Assembly: GCF_000763375.1 (NCBI RefSeq) | Contig: NZ_JPSY01000001.1 | Span: forward strand, 1,364,001-1,428,000 | DNA from: Microbacterium profundi | GTDB taxonomy: Bacteria > Actinomycetota > Actinomycetes > Actinomycetales > Microbacteriaceae | Direction: 5' to 3' | Length of the DNA: 64,000 nt | In this document: positions 8,224-16,658 of the stretch, piece after piece | How the letters are laid out: every line of letters starts with the position of its first letter | Numbering within the stretch: the first letter of the stretch is position 1 | Translations under genes and position numbers: made by a program | The notes under the pieces: model-generated | Told to the model about the DNA's origin: nothing | Databases searched by the model: none | The model's input: only the letters and a program-made list of their open reading frames with translations

Positions 8224-8255
8224 CCGACGAGGACCTCGGCAGTGAGTGACGAGAG

Positions 8256-9194
8256 TCACGGCAACTCTGCGGCGCCCACGATCACGCGCCGCCGATCGCG
8301 CACCCACACCACGCCGTTCTGCCGGCGCTGCTCGCGTGTCGCGAAGCGGTAGCGGTACGACACCGCCCGCACCCAACGCGGCGGCTGGCCTGCGAACGGG
8401 TCGCTCCGCAGCAGCGCCAGCGTCGCAGCATCCGCCTGCAGCAACCGCGCGAGCAGCATCGTGAACCAGTCATCCAATGAGCGCCCGAGCGGCAGGAACC
8501 ACATCAGCCAGTCGAGGCGCAGATGGTGGGGCGCGAACTGCCGCGGCACGCGGTGCACGTCACCGGGCTTGCCCTTGAAATCGTACTCGCGCCAGGTCGC
8601 GGCATCCGGGTCCTCGTCCAAAGTGCCCTCGATGACGATCTCCATCCGCTCCTTCGTCACGGTGCCGAACGCGCCGTAGGCGTTCGCGAGCTGCCATCGG
8701 TTGAAGCTCGCGTTCATCAGCTGCCGATGGGCGAACAGATTGCGAAGCGCGGGCCAGCCGAGGACGAGATACAGGATGCCGACGGCTGAGGTGATCACGA
8801 TCCAATAGAGCGGGAGCGTGCCCGAGCCTTCGGCAGGTGCACGGATAAAAGCGCCTGGCACCCCGATCGCCGAGAACGCGAGCACGATCGTCGCCCAGTT
8901 CAGCCACGCGAAGTTGCCCGTGACGACGAGCCAGACCTGCGTCACGATGATGAGCACGCCAGCGACACCGCCGATGATCAGCGGCACTGGTCCCGGCATC
9001 CAGAGCCCGAGAAGCGGAGCGAACAGGAAGAACGGAACCACCAGCTGCGCGAAGTGATTGCCCAGCACCTCGCCCTTGTGGAACCAGCGAGGAAGCAGAT
9101 GCGCCTGGCGGCTCAGCGGACCCGGCATCGGCTGCGTCTCGTGGTGGTACGTCAGTGCGGTGAGGTCGCGCCATTCCCGTCCTCCACGGATCTT
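8256..9194 (-). pseudogene. Lipase maturation factor-like protein, 5'-truncated
   Basis: The frame encodes the C-terminal two thirds of an LMF1-like membrane protein. Recognisable pieces are WRDLTALTYHHETQPMP, the LPRWFHKGEVLGNHFAQL segment, several membrane helices (VVPFFLFAPLLGL, LIIGGVAGVLIIVTQVWLV) and the C-terminal FAPHHLRLDWLMWFLPLG/PPRWVRA region. Homology starts at about 9194 with no start codon before an in-frame stop at 9264-9266. The N-terminal roughly 150-190 residues usual in the family are missing, and an unrelated permease gene ends at 9264. If translated, it would begin at the internal ATG at 9128. Most likely a remnant created when the adjacent island arrived. Confidence 0.8.
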
Positions 9195-9263
9195 GACTGG
9201 CGGAATGGCGATATTGAGATGCGCGATATTCGTCGATCTTGATCCAGCGGCTACGGGCCCGGC

Positions 9264-10379
9264 TTAGGGCACGCGGAGCTCACGGATGGGCTCGCGCCTG
9301 CTGGCGATGATCGCCGGGATCGCCGCGGCGATCATCGCGGTGGCGAGGGTCAGGATGCCGAGCGCTCCCATGAAGGCCAACCCGGGAAGCGGGTCGCCGC
9401 TGATGCGCAGGATGATCGTGGACGCCGCCGTGCCGATGGTGATACCGATGACCGCGAGGATCGCTGTTTGGGCGAGCAGCAGGGTGACGATCAGGCTGCG
9501 GGTCGCGCCGAGGGCTCGGCGTCGTCCGAAGTCCTTGCGTCGCATCATTACGAGCCCGTAGAGCAGAATCGCCACCAGCCCTCCTGTCAGGCCGAGAAGC
9601 GCGAGTACCAGGCCGCGGGAAAAGCTGCCGAGCTGATCCTGGATCAGGCCGCGCAGTTGCGCGAGGGTCTCGCTGGTGTCGATGGTGACCTTCGAGCTGT
9701 CCTCGGGTGCCAGCACGGAGCTGACCGCTTCGCTGACCGGAGCCACGAGCTCAGGCGTTTCCGCGATGACCACCAGGATGTTCACCGGCTCTGTGCCCGC
9801 TGCGTCGGGCTGGGGTATGAACACGGCCGGTTCGAATCGGGCGAGGAAGTCCGGGACGTCCAGGGACCCGGTGACCGCGTAGGACGCTCCGTTGGTGAGG
9901 GCGATGCCGCCTGCAGTTTCGGGGAGGCCGAGCCGGTCCTGAGCCATAGGCGATGCCCACGCGAGCTCGCCGGGCAGTGCACTCGTGCCGGAGATCCCGA
10001 GGGGGTCCAACTGGGTGGTGTAGAGGTAGCGGACGGGCACCCGTGTGCCGTCCGAAAGCGCAGCGTTGGTCGCGTCCACGGCGGCCGAGAATGCGGCCGC
10101 CCACTCGATGCCCTCGATGTGCGCGATCCGATCCAGAACGTCCGTCGTGATGCCTGCCGTGCTGTCTGCTCTGACGGTAATGGACCGCGTGCCGACAGAA
10201 TCGATAGAGCCTAAGACCTGCTGTTCTGCACCGACGGTCCGGCCAGTGGTGAGCATGACCGCGAGAATCATGCCGACGATCATCAGCACAGTCACCACGG
10301 ATGCGACGGGCTGCGACCGCGCCGAGGCTGCAGCTTCGCGGATGATCCCCGCGTTCACAGCCGGATCTCTCGGTCGCAT
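9264..10379 (-). CDS. FtsX/MacB-type ABC permease of the peptide cassette
   Basis: The 371-aa protein has one membrane segment near the N-terminus (VVTVLMIVGMILAVML, 29-44), a roughly 190-aa extracytoplasmic MacB-like domain, then three C-terminal helices with the FtsX signature around GLTGGLVAILLYGLVMMRRKDFGRRRALGATR. This is the MacB/FtsX topology used for exporting or responding to peptides. It overlaps the ATPase gene by 25 bp and is last in a four-gene minus-strand set (lipoprotein, adaptor, ATPase, permease). Likely partner of that ATPase. Confidence 0.85.
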   Translation of the reverse strand: MRPRDPAVNAGIIREAAASARSQPVASVVTVLMIVGMILAVMLTTGRTVGAEQQVLGSIDSVGTRSITVRADSTAGITTDVLDRIAHIEGIEWAAAFSAAVDATNAALSDGTRVPVRYLYTTQLDPLGISGTSALPGELAWASPMAQDRLGLPETAGGIALTNGASYAVTGSLDVPDFLARFEPAVFIPQPDAAGTEPVNILVVIAETPELVAPVSEAVSSVLAPEDSSKVTIDTSETLAQLRGLIQDQLGSFSRGLVLALLGLTGGLVAILLYGLVMMRRKDFGRRRALGATRSLIVTLLLAQTAILAVIGITIGTAASTIILRISGDPLPGLAFMGALGILTLATAMIAAAIPAIIASRREPIRELRVP

Positions 10380-11011
10380 GCCTCTGCCACGTGCGGGGTA
10401 TGGGTGACCACGATCACTGCAGCCCCGGATCGGGCGTGGTCGCGCAGCGCGGAGACCACGAGATCCGTCGTGACGGGATCGAGGTTGCCGGTCGGCTCAT
10501 CGGCGAGCAGCACGCCGGGCTCGTTCAGCAGAGCACGGCACAACGCGATCCGCTGCGCCTGCCCGCCTGAGACCTGGCCGGGTTTGCGGCGCGGGGGCAC
10601 GTCGACGCCGAACAGGTCCAGGAGTTCCAATGCGCGATTGATCGCTTCCTTCCGGCGGTCGGCGCGGTAGAAGGAGGTCTCGATCACGTTGTCGAGGACG
10701 GTGCGGGTCGCGTCCAGTGCGGCATCTTGGAACACGAAACCGAACCGCTCTGCCCGTAGATGCGCCCGCTTCGCATCCGACAACGGTCGAGTGGGGCGTC
10801 CGTCGAGGAGGACTTCGCCGTCTCCGGGATGCAGCATCAGGCCCAGGAGGTATAAGAGGGTCGACTTCCCCCGACCAGATGGGCCGGTTAGTGCCGTCAT
10901 CGACCCAGTGGGAAACCCCGCCGACCATCGATCCAGAACTGGGCTCCCCGGGACGTATCCGAAGGTGACATCCCGGGCCTCGAGCGCGTATGACTCGTCC
11001 ATGCCCGTCAT
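10355..11011 (-). CDS. ABC ATPase of MacB/LolD type in the peptide cassette
   Basis: The 218-aa ATPase has Walker A GPSGRGKST (residues 42-50), a Q-loop (FVFQDAALD), signature VSGGQAQR and Walker B VLLADEPTGNLD, and closes with the usual H-loop THTPHV. Residue 46 of Walker A is Arg where Ser or Ala is more usual. Its ATG overlaps the stop of the adaptor gene (ATGA). It should energise the downstream FtsX-like permease. Confidence 0.9.
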   Translation of the reverse strand: MTGMDESYALEARDVTFGYVPGSPVLDRWSAGFPTGSMTALTGPSGRGKSTLLYLLGLMLHPGDGEVLLDGRPTRPLSDAKRAHLRAERFGFVFQDAALDATRTVLDNVIETSFYRADRRKEAINRALELLDLFGVDVPPRRKPGQVSGGQAQRIALCRALLNEPGVLLADEPTGNLDPVTTDLVVSALRDHARSGAAVIVVTHTPHVAEACDREIRL

Positions 11012-12099
11012 TCAGTTGCCGTCGCGGGCACACGGACGCGCGTGCCCGTCTCCACGCCGGTGATCACGGACATTCCTTTCGCGGATGCCTCCACGGTGAC
11101 GGGGGCCATCATCTCCTCGTCGTCGATCACCGCGATCTGCCCGTCCGCCTGTGTGATGAGCGCTGCCGACGGGACGATGAGCCCCTTAACGCTCTCGACG
11201 GTGATGATCTGCGATGACAGTGTGGCCTGCCCGATGACGGGAACCTGCCCGCATCCGTCGCCGCAGATCGATCCGCCTTCCATCCCGGTAAGCGCGACCG
11301 TCACAGCGTCGTTCTCGTCGCGCCTCTGGTCGCCAGCGTGCGCCTCCCACGCCCCGCCATCGGGAGAAGTAATTTCGACGCGGGTCCCGGTCGTCAGCAT
11401 GCCCGCCTGGGTGTCGGTCACCGGGATCCAGAACTCCGGCTCGCTCGGCAGACCCTGAACCACCTCTTCGCCGCCACCCAGGGACGCCCCGCGGTCGACG
11501 ATCTCTGTGTCCAGGGCGACCCGCATCGGCAGCGAAGGAACGAAGATGACATCCCCTACGCCGACCTCGCCCGTCATCTCCAGGCCTAGAGTGTCCTGCC
11601 ACGCCTTGATCGCCGCGACTGTGCCCGCGCCTGCCTTGCCATCGGCCGTCCCGCCGTAGTGTCCGAGTGCGCCGAGCATCACCTGCAGTTGCTCCACGTC
11701 CGGCCCCTCGATGCCCAGCGCGATCGTCCGGAAGGCCGGGACCTCGCCTTGAGCGATCACGACCGGCCGCAAACCCACCGTATAGAGCGTCGCACCCTGG
11801 GAAACCTCGTCGCCCGCGCTCACCTCGACGGAGGTGAGCACGCCCTCGGCACGGTTCACGCCCACGGGCTCCGGGGTCCATTTCGCGACGGTGTTCAACG
11901 TCACCGACGCACCTACCTCGCCCTCGACGACTTCGACGAAAGTGAAGTTTGTGACCTCCAGCGGGTCCTCCGCCGGGCGCAGGACGGTCAGCGCGCCCCA
12001 CGCGGACCCGGCCCCTAGCGCAAGGAGCAGAACGCCGGCGAGCACGAGCCCAGGCCATCGAGATCGACGCCCCGGTGAACCAGGATCACTGCGCCGCAT
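11008..12099 (-). CDS. Membrane-anchored adaptor with peptidoglycan-binding fold
   Basis: The 363-aa protein has an arginine-rich N-terminus and a membrane anchor (residues 17-36, GLVLAGVLLLALGAGSAWG). A biotinyl/lipoyl-like hairpin follows (EGVLTSVEVSAGDEVSQGATLYTVG, here split to show the motif), then a PG_binding_1-like helical unit near 127-172 (GPDVEQLQVMLGALGHYG, GTVAAIKAWQ) and a beta-barrel C-terminus. This is the actinobacterial counterpart of HlyD/MacA adaptors that pair with MacB-like ABC systems in Gram-positives. A CGDGC pair near 276-280 is unusual. It is coupled to the ATPase by ATGA. Confidence 0.82.
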   Translation of the reverse strand: MRRSDPGSPGRRSRWPGLVLAGVLLLALGAGSAWGALTVLRPAEDPLEVTNFTFVEVVEGEVGASVTLNTVAKWTPEPVGVNRAEGVLTSVEVSAGDEVSQGATLYTVGLRPVVIAQGEVPAFRTIALGIEGPDVEQLQVMLGALGHYGGTADGKAGAGTVAAIKAWQDTLGLEMTGEVGVGDVIFVPSLPMRVALDTEIVDRGASLGGGEEVVQGLPSEPEFWIPVTDTQAGMLTTGTRVEITSPDGGAWEAHAGDQRRDENDAVTVALTGMEGGSICGDGCGQVPVIGQATLSSQIITVESVKGLIVPSAALITQADGQIAVIDDEEMMAPVTVEASAKGMSVITGVETGTRVRVPATATE

Positions 12100-12180
12100 G
12101 CGTCTCCCTGAGCATCGTCGTGGTCATGAATACTTTCTCGCACAGCTGACCACCTGGACGCCATGACCGATGGGAAGCCG

Positions 12181-12732
12181 TCACATCGCCGGTTGGGGGC
12201 AGAGCCTGTTCAGCTCATCCCACCGGTCTGAGCCGACGTCGCCGACAAATGCGTACGACATCCACGGGTCCGCGCTCGTGTACCGGTCAATGAAGACCTG
12301 CTCCGACGGCGCGCCCTCGATCGCAATGCCCTCGGCCCGCAAGCACTCGGTGGTCTCGAGCTCCATCTCGTACAACGCAGTCCACTGCTCGCTGGTGAAG
12401 TCTTCCAGAGGGATGCTATCGTCCTCGGGAGCGCATTCGGCCTGATCAATCTCGTACTGGTCCACCTGCTCCGTTGTGCCCTCGAACCCGACGCCACCCG
12501 TGGCCTCATTTAGCGTGACGTCCCAGCCTTTCTCGTTCAGGCAATCGGCAAGCACCTGCGAGTCGGGGAACTTTTCGGCGAAACTATCGCTGACCTGTTG
12601 CTGCGACGATGTGCTGCTGGAGGCTTCGGGCTCAGGATCGGGGCCAGCAGCAGAGCATCCTGCCAGCATCACCAGCCCGACCGCGATGCCCAGCACGCCG
12701 AACGCCTTCTTCGTGTTCCTACGAGACTTCAT
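12181..12732 (-). CDS. Secreted lipoprotein of the peptide cassette
   Basis: From ATG 12732 (ribosome binding site GGAG) the 183-aa product has a lipoprotein signal ending in LAGC, a Ser/Thr/Glu linker, then a globular domain with four further cysteines (LADC, QAEC, TTEC, RLC) that could form two disulfides. I recognise no catalytic family. It lies between the peptide gene with its terminator and the adaptor gene, where bacteriocin-type clusters often carry immunity or accessory lipoproteins; that role is inference only. Confidence 0.75.
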   Translation of the reverse strand: MKSRRNTKKAFGVLGIAVGLVMLAGCSAAGPDPEPEASSSTSSQQQVSDSFAEKFPDSQVLADCLNEKGWDVTLNEATGGVGFEGTTEQVDQYEIDQAECAPEDDSIPLEDFTSEQWTALYEMELETTECLRAEGIAIEGAPSEQVFIDRYTSADPWMSYAFVGDVGSDRWDELNRLCPQPAM

Positions 12733-12756
12733 CTCCCACTCTCCATCCACAAACGC

Positions 12757-12806
12757 GATGATCGGGCGGGGCACTGTCGGCAAGTGACAGGTCCCGCCCG
12801 ATCATC
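12757..12806 (-). terminator. Strong hairpin between the peptide gene and the export genes
   Basis: Perfect 14-bp arms GATGATCGGGCGGG (12757-12770) and CCCGCCCGATCATC (12793-12806) enclose a loop that itself pairs partly (CACTGTC/TGACAG). It lies 15 bp after the peptide stop. It would end most transcripts after the peptide gene and let a minority read into the lipoprotein and transporter genes. Confidence 0.75.
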
Positions 12807-12821
12807 CCGGCAACAAGCGAC

Positions 12822-13154
12822 CTAGTAATCGCAGCCGTTCGCCAGCGAGTAAATCGTGCCGCCGGTGCTGGCACCGCCGGACGTGGTCGCTCCGAACGAG
12901 GAGTAGAGCACCTTAACCGACGCAACCGAATTGCCGGGCTTCGTGTCGGTCTTTGCCTGCCCACCGGCGTTGAGACGCATGAATGTGTTCTGGGTCGAGT
13001 TGGCGGTCAGTTTCACAGCGACCGAGCAGCTGTAACCGCCGACGGAGGCCTCTGCTGCCATGGCGGGAGCTGCAGCGAACACACTGACGCCGAGCGCGGC
13101 GGCAACGCCCAGCGCACCGATCATCGACTTTGTACGAGTCATCTTGCGAGTCAT
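12822..13154 (-). CDS. Small secreted two-cysteine peptide (bacteriocin-like candidate)
   Basis: The 110-aa precursor starts at ATG 13154 (AAAGGA seven bases upstream). It has a Sec-type signal peptide with a basic N-region (MTRKMTRTK), hydrophobic core (IGALGVAAALGVSVFAAA) and an AMA-A cleavage site near residue 33. The mature part is about 77 residues, rich in Gly, Ser, Thr and Ala, with one Cys near each end (GYSCSV and NGCDY), probably a disulfide. It resembles a processed extracellular peptide but lacks the conserved pattern of lactococcin 972. It is first in the cassette, has its own promoter and is followed by a strong terminator. The function is inferred from context only. Confidence 0.75.
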   Translation of the reverse strand: MTRKMTRTKSMIGALGVAAALGVSVFAAAPAMAAEASVGGYSCSVAVKLTANSTQNTFMRLNAGGQAKTDTKPGNSVASVKVLYSSFGATTSGGASTGGTIYSLANGCDY

Positions 13155-13201
13155 TCTGAATCCTTTGAGAGAGATGTGAATGGGGGCTGCGCGCACTCCC
13201 C

Positions 13202-13229
13202 ATCGTAGGAAACGAGTGCGCCGTCACAA
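13202..13229 (-). promoter_or_regulatory. Putative promoter of the secreted-peptide gene
   Basis: On the minus strand TTGTGA (13229-13224) and TACGAT (13207-13202) are separated by 16 bp, placing a transcript start about 40 bp before the ATG at 13154. The rest of the 13155-13379 gap shows nothing else I can name. Confidence 0.45.
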
Positions 13230-13379
13230 GATACGCAAGCAAAGCTTCATCGATTGTTCACCAGGAGATAGCGACAATCGTGCGCGTAAGGGGGCCTGAC
13301 TCTCTCCGGGGGTCCCGTCGGTAATCTCCTTTCTAAAGATCGCATAACCATGCCCGCGACGTTGCCCGCGCGCTAGGGC

Positions 13380-15009
13380 CTATCTGCCCGCGCCTGCGTC
13401 TGCGTCTCGCGCGACGAGGTACTCGATGCTGTCCCGTCGTGAGTGCTGGGCCCAAGTCGTAGCAGCTTGAGGAGTGAGGCCGAACTGGACCGCGATGACT
13501 GCGGCGGGCAGGTCGGCGGCAAGGGCAACCATCGCAGTGTTACGTGTGATCTGCGGTCGCACCCCGTGCGATCGAGCCTTCTTGCGAGTGTGCTCGGGTG
13601 CAACGGAGCGTGCGGTCGACGCGTCGAAGGGAAGAGGTAGTGCGCATCGCCGGCAAGTGTGAGCGCCCGTGGCGCCATCACTGCAGCCGCCGCAAGTTGT
13701 TCGACGAGCACGGCGAGTTCTGCGGGGAGCTCGGTTGGATGGTCGGATAGCGCGAGGTGGAGGCGGCCGTCCGTTCGGGTGATATTTGTGGTGGTGAGTC
13801 GGTGGATGCGTTCCAGACGTGCTCCGAATAGAAGAACGAGAAGACCAACGACTCGTTCAGGCAGCTCAGTTTCGGGGCTGTGAGCGGCCAGCAGGTCGTG
13901 AATCTGGGCATGCTGCACGTCCTCCGGGTTTACAAGGGTCGGCTTCGATCCCTTCGGCGTGACGACGAGGAGTTGATTGGTGATGCCGCGGTCGTTGAGC
14001 CATCGGATGAAGGGGGAGGTAGTAGTTGCCCGGCTTCTGTTACCTGCGATCCATTCATCGAGGGTGGCTTGGCTGAGATCTGCGATGGTCTCCTCTCGAT
14101 GGTCGAGGTGACGCAGTAGGCGTGCTGCGGCTCGCACTCGCTCGCGTGCGGTGTAGGCGACGCCAACGGATGTTCGACGTTTTCGTGCACGGCGCCGTAC
14201 GAGTCGGAGCACCATCCAGTGGGCATAGGGCGTGATGAGCGTGGGGTGATGCCGAGGAAGTGCTGCGATGTACTCGTCAATCCACGTGGCTAGGTGATCA
14301 GCGTGCTCGTCGCGGGACGGGAGAACTCGAGCGGCGACAAGGAGCGAACGGAGATGTTCCCGAGCCTGCCCAGGTGGGCAGCGATCCAGGCTCGAATGGG
14401 TGACCGTCTCCCCGGCGCCAAGTGACTTCAGCAGGGCTTTAGGGATCGGGCGGTCGATCCATCGCATGGTCGAGTCAGGCCTGCCGTGATTGGCTAGGGC
14501 GGCGGGCAGCCCAGCGAGTGCTAAGGGCGCCCTTCCTGTCACTGAGGCAAGGATCTGTTCGGCCGCGACGCCGACGGAGCATCTCTTGCACAGGTTCTTG
14601 AAGTGTTGTTCACCGGCTGCACCGCACTTGACGCACAAGTAGTCTCGTGGGCTGCCAGCACATGTACCGCATATCAGCCCATCCTCGATTGAGCGCCCGA
14701 TCAGAGCCCTGGTCTGCCGGCACCGACTGCAGGGTTGGGGATCGCGGAGCACGCTCCGGTAGCAAGTGACGCAGATGGGCCCGAGCGGCCAAGTGGCGTG
14801 CACCGGGCGGACGAATTGGCAGACCCCGCATCGTCTATCAGGAGTGCGGTAGCAGCGGTGGCACAGATCGGTGACGCCGTCTTGCGCACGGGCCGCGACC
14901 TCACGGAGTTCCCCGCATCCACCGCACGGTTTCCTGGGCGCCTGATAGCAATGCCGACATATCGAGTTACCGTCGACGAGCTGTGCGACCTGGGAAACAC
15001 GGCCGCACG
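13380..15009 (-). pseudogene. Zinc-ribbon tyrosine-recombinase-like gene, 3' part (IS-split, frameshifted)
   Basis: After the IS, the frame resumes with CGRVSQVAQLVDG and continues through further CxxC pairs (CRHC, CGGC, CHRC, CGVC, CVTC, CSRC, CGTC, CVKC, CKRC). A recombinase-like region follows: an N-terminal SAM-like helical domain around ATWIDEYIAAL, then VVGLLVLLFGARLERIHRLTTTNI carrying the likely first catalytic Arg. Near 13565 the coding switches frame: upstream it reads STLARRLDRTG, while the homologous end (PQITRNTAMVALAADLPAAV, then QAATTWAQHSRRD and IEYL) is in another frame and stops at 13380. Adding one C to the CCCC run at 13562-13565 would restore one continuous frame. The HxxR motif is absent (RNTAMVA in its place), so catalytic activity was doubtful even before damage. 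Confidence 0.8.
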
Positions 15010-16436
15010 CGAGGTGCCTCACCTAAAAGTGAGCGCGAGAGGTGAGCTGGTGCCTCACATATGGTGAGCGCGAGGGCTTGCGGTCATTTCGTTGTTTGGA
15101 GTCGACGGATCGACGGTTCCAAGGATGCCATGTCGAGACCTCGTGCGGTGGCAAGGGCTTCGGTCTTGTCGCGGGAAAGCTCGATCAACCGGAGCTGGAT
15201 CTGGTTGATCCGCCGGGTCAGGTCGGCCGGGTTGACTCCCGCGATCCGGGCCTGCACGGCCGCCGCGTCCTCGTCGGTGAGCAGCCCGGAATCGAGCACC
15301 CGTAGCCACGGGGTTCTCGGCTTGTCGTAGAGGCGCACGCGGCGCCCTGACGCGGCGGTGGCGTAGCCGGTGGGCTTCTTCGTCGGGGTGAAGAAGTTCA
15401 ACCGCATCGACACCAGCGGCCACAGCTCGTTCAGCAGGATCAGCTCCTCGGGCGTGTCGTAGCGCCAGTGGAACGCGTGCTTGCGGACGACGTGGTTGTT
15501 CGTGGACTCCACGGTCGCCTGGTCGTTCTTCTTGTAGGGCCGCGACCGGGTTTGCGCGATATCGCGCTCCTGCAGCCAGTCCGCGACGTCATGGTTGATG
15601 AACTCGGATCCGTTGTCCGAGTCGAAAACGCGCAGCGGGAACGGGAACATGCCCTCAAGATCGGCGACGGCCTGCACGATCCATTTGGACGCGTTGTTAC
15701 GGATCGACGCGTTCTCGGTCCACCCGGTGACCAGATCCGTCATCGTCAATGTGCGCGCGAACTCGCCGACGAACGTGGGCCCGCAGTGCGCGACGGTGTC
15801 GGCCTCGATCACCCCCGGCACCGTGGCCGGCGCATCACCGACCTTGCTCAGCCCGATCGAGTTGCGCAGCAGCGGCGACGGCTTCGTCGTCGAGATGCCC
15901 CGCAACTGCATCGACTTGCGCGCGGGCGCGAGATACCGGTCGATGGTCGCCGCGCTCATCAAGCGGAGCTCAGCGAGCGTCTGCGCGGTGGCGAACGGCT
16001 TGTCGAGGTCCCCGGCCTCCGCCAGCAACGGCAGCCACAGCTCGAGCATCACCACCAGGTACTTCCCGCACGGGCACCCCATCAGCGCCCACACATGCGC
16101 CAGCAGCAGCCGCGACTCGTCGCTGTACTCCTTCGAGCGCAGCTTCCGCCGATCGAGCTGCTCCACAGGGTCGGGCAGGGCCGGACCCGTCAGCATCCGC
16201 CGCGCCGTTGACCTCCCCATCCCCGTGGTCGCCATCACCTCATCGAGGATCCTGGCCTTGTCCCGCTTCGGCGCCCGCGCGTACGCGGCCCGGAGCTTGT
16301 TCGTAACGTGTCGCCTCGCGGCCATCGGAATCTTGCCTTCCACATCAGGCAAGCCTGCACCCAGTGGGGTACTACGCGCTCAAAAAAGCTGAGGCACCAA
16401 GCCATCCCACGCGCTCAAAAAAGCTGAGGCACGTCG
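15010..16436 (-). mobile_element. Insertion sequence, 1427 bp, with 5-bp target duplication
   Basis: The element ends in imperfect inverted repeats beginning CGAGGTGCCTCAC (left) and, read inward from the right, CGACGTGCCTCAG. It is flanked by direct repeats GCACG at 15005-15009 and 16437-16441. Each end carries two copies of a TGCCTCA-N8-GAGCGCG-like block (left 15015 and 15051; right ending 16396 and 16431), probably duplicated transposase sites. It splits the zinc-ribbon recombinase gene: removing the element and one GCACG rejoins CTSC to GRVSQ in frame. Confidence 0.9.
15084..16325 (-). CDS. DDE (rve-type) transposase of the 1.4-kb IS
   Basis: The 413-aa protein has an N-terminal helix-turn-helix region (MAARRHVTNKLRAAYARA, then GMGRSTARRML) and an integrase-core domain with D in VIEADTVAHCG, D in FDSDNGSEF and E in NDQATVESTNNHV. 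The start at 16325 is preferred over an in-frame ATG nine codons upstream because relatives begin M-A-R-R and GGAAGG lies upstream. The family resembles rve transposases of the ISNCY/IS1202-like type; I cannot assign it with certainty. It appears intact. Confidence 0.85.
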   Translation of the reverse strand: MAARRHVTNKLRAAYARAPKRDKARILDEVMATTGMGRSTARRMLTGPALPDPVEQLDRRKLRSKEYSDESRLLLAHVWALMGCPCGKYLVVMLELWLPLLAEAGDLDKPFATAQTLAELRLMSAATIDRYLAPARKSMQLRGISTTKPSPLLRNSIGLSKVGDAPATVPGVIEADTVAHCGPTFVGEFARTLTMTDLVTGWTENASIRNNASKWIVQAVADLEGMFPFPLRVFDSDNGSEFINHDVADWLQERDIAQTRSRPYKKNDQATVESTNNHVVRKHAFHWRYDTPEELILLNELWPLVSMRLNFFTPTKKPTGYATAASGRRVRLYDKPRTPWLRVLDSGLLTDEDAAAVQARIAGVNPADLTRRINQIQLRLIELSRDKTEALATARGLDMASLEPSIRRLQTTK

Positions 16437-16658
16437 GCACGAGGTGCACTCACGCTTCGGCCTTGCACAATGGCTGCAGAGCGGAAGACCCTCGGTGGTG
16501 CGCTTCACCGGGGTCCGGAGTCTCCCGCATCGTCCACACGATTCCTTGCGGCTGTCGTTGTAACACCCCCGGCATAGTCCTCCCCCGTCGGGCAGGCGTT
16601 TGATTCGCTGAGCAATCCGCCCGCAGTTCGAGCAGGGATGCTCAGGTAGAGCCGTCAA
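16437..16658 (-). pseudogene. Zinc-ribbon recombinase-like gene, 5' fragment
   Basis: The N-terminal part of the split gene starts at ATG 16658, overlapping the stop of the upstream XRE gene (ATGA). It encodes two zinc ribbons and the start of a third (CSNC, CRGC, CGRC, CSHC, CTSC). It then reads into the IS, adding about 18 foreign residues before a stop near 16380. With the 3' part, the intact protein would have had 14 CxxC pairs, or seven zinc ribbons, before the recombinase-like region. Confidence 0.85.

Noticed and set aside
8256..9128. Complete lipase maturation factor gene starting at 9128
   Set aside because: Homologous residues (WRDLTALTYHHETQP) extend upstream of that ATG and then stop abruptly, showing truncation rather than a natural start.
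12822..13154. Lactococcin 972 family bacteriocin
   Set aside because: The mature peptide lacks the conserved aromatic/His pattern of that family and has two cysteines; only the gene context is similar.
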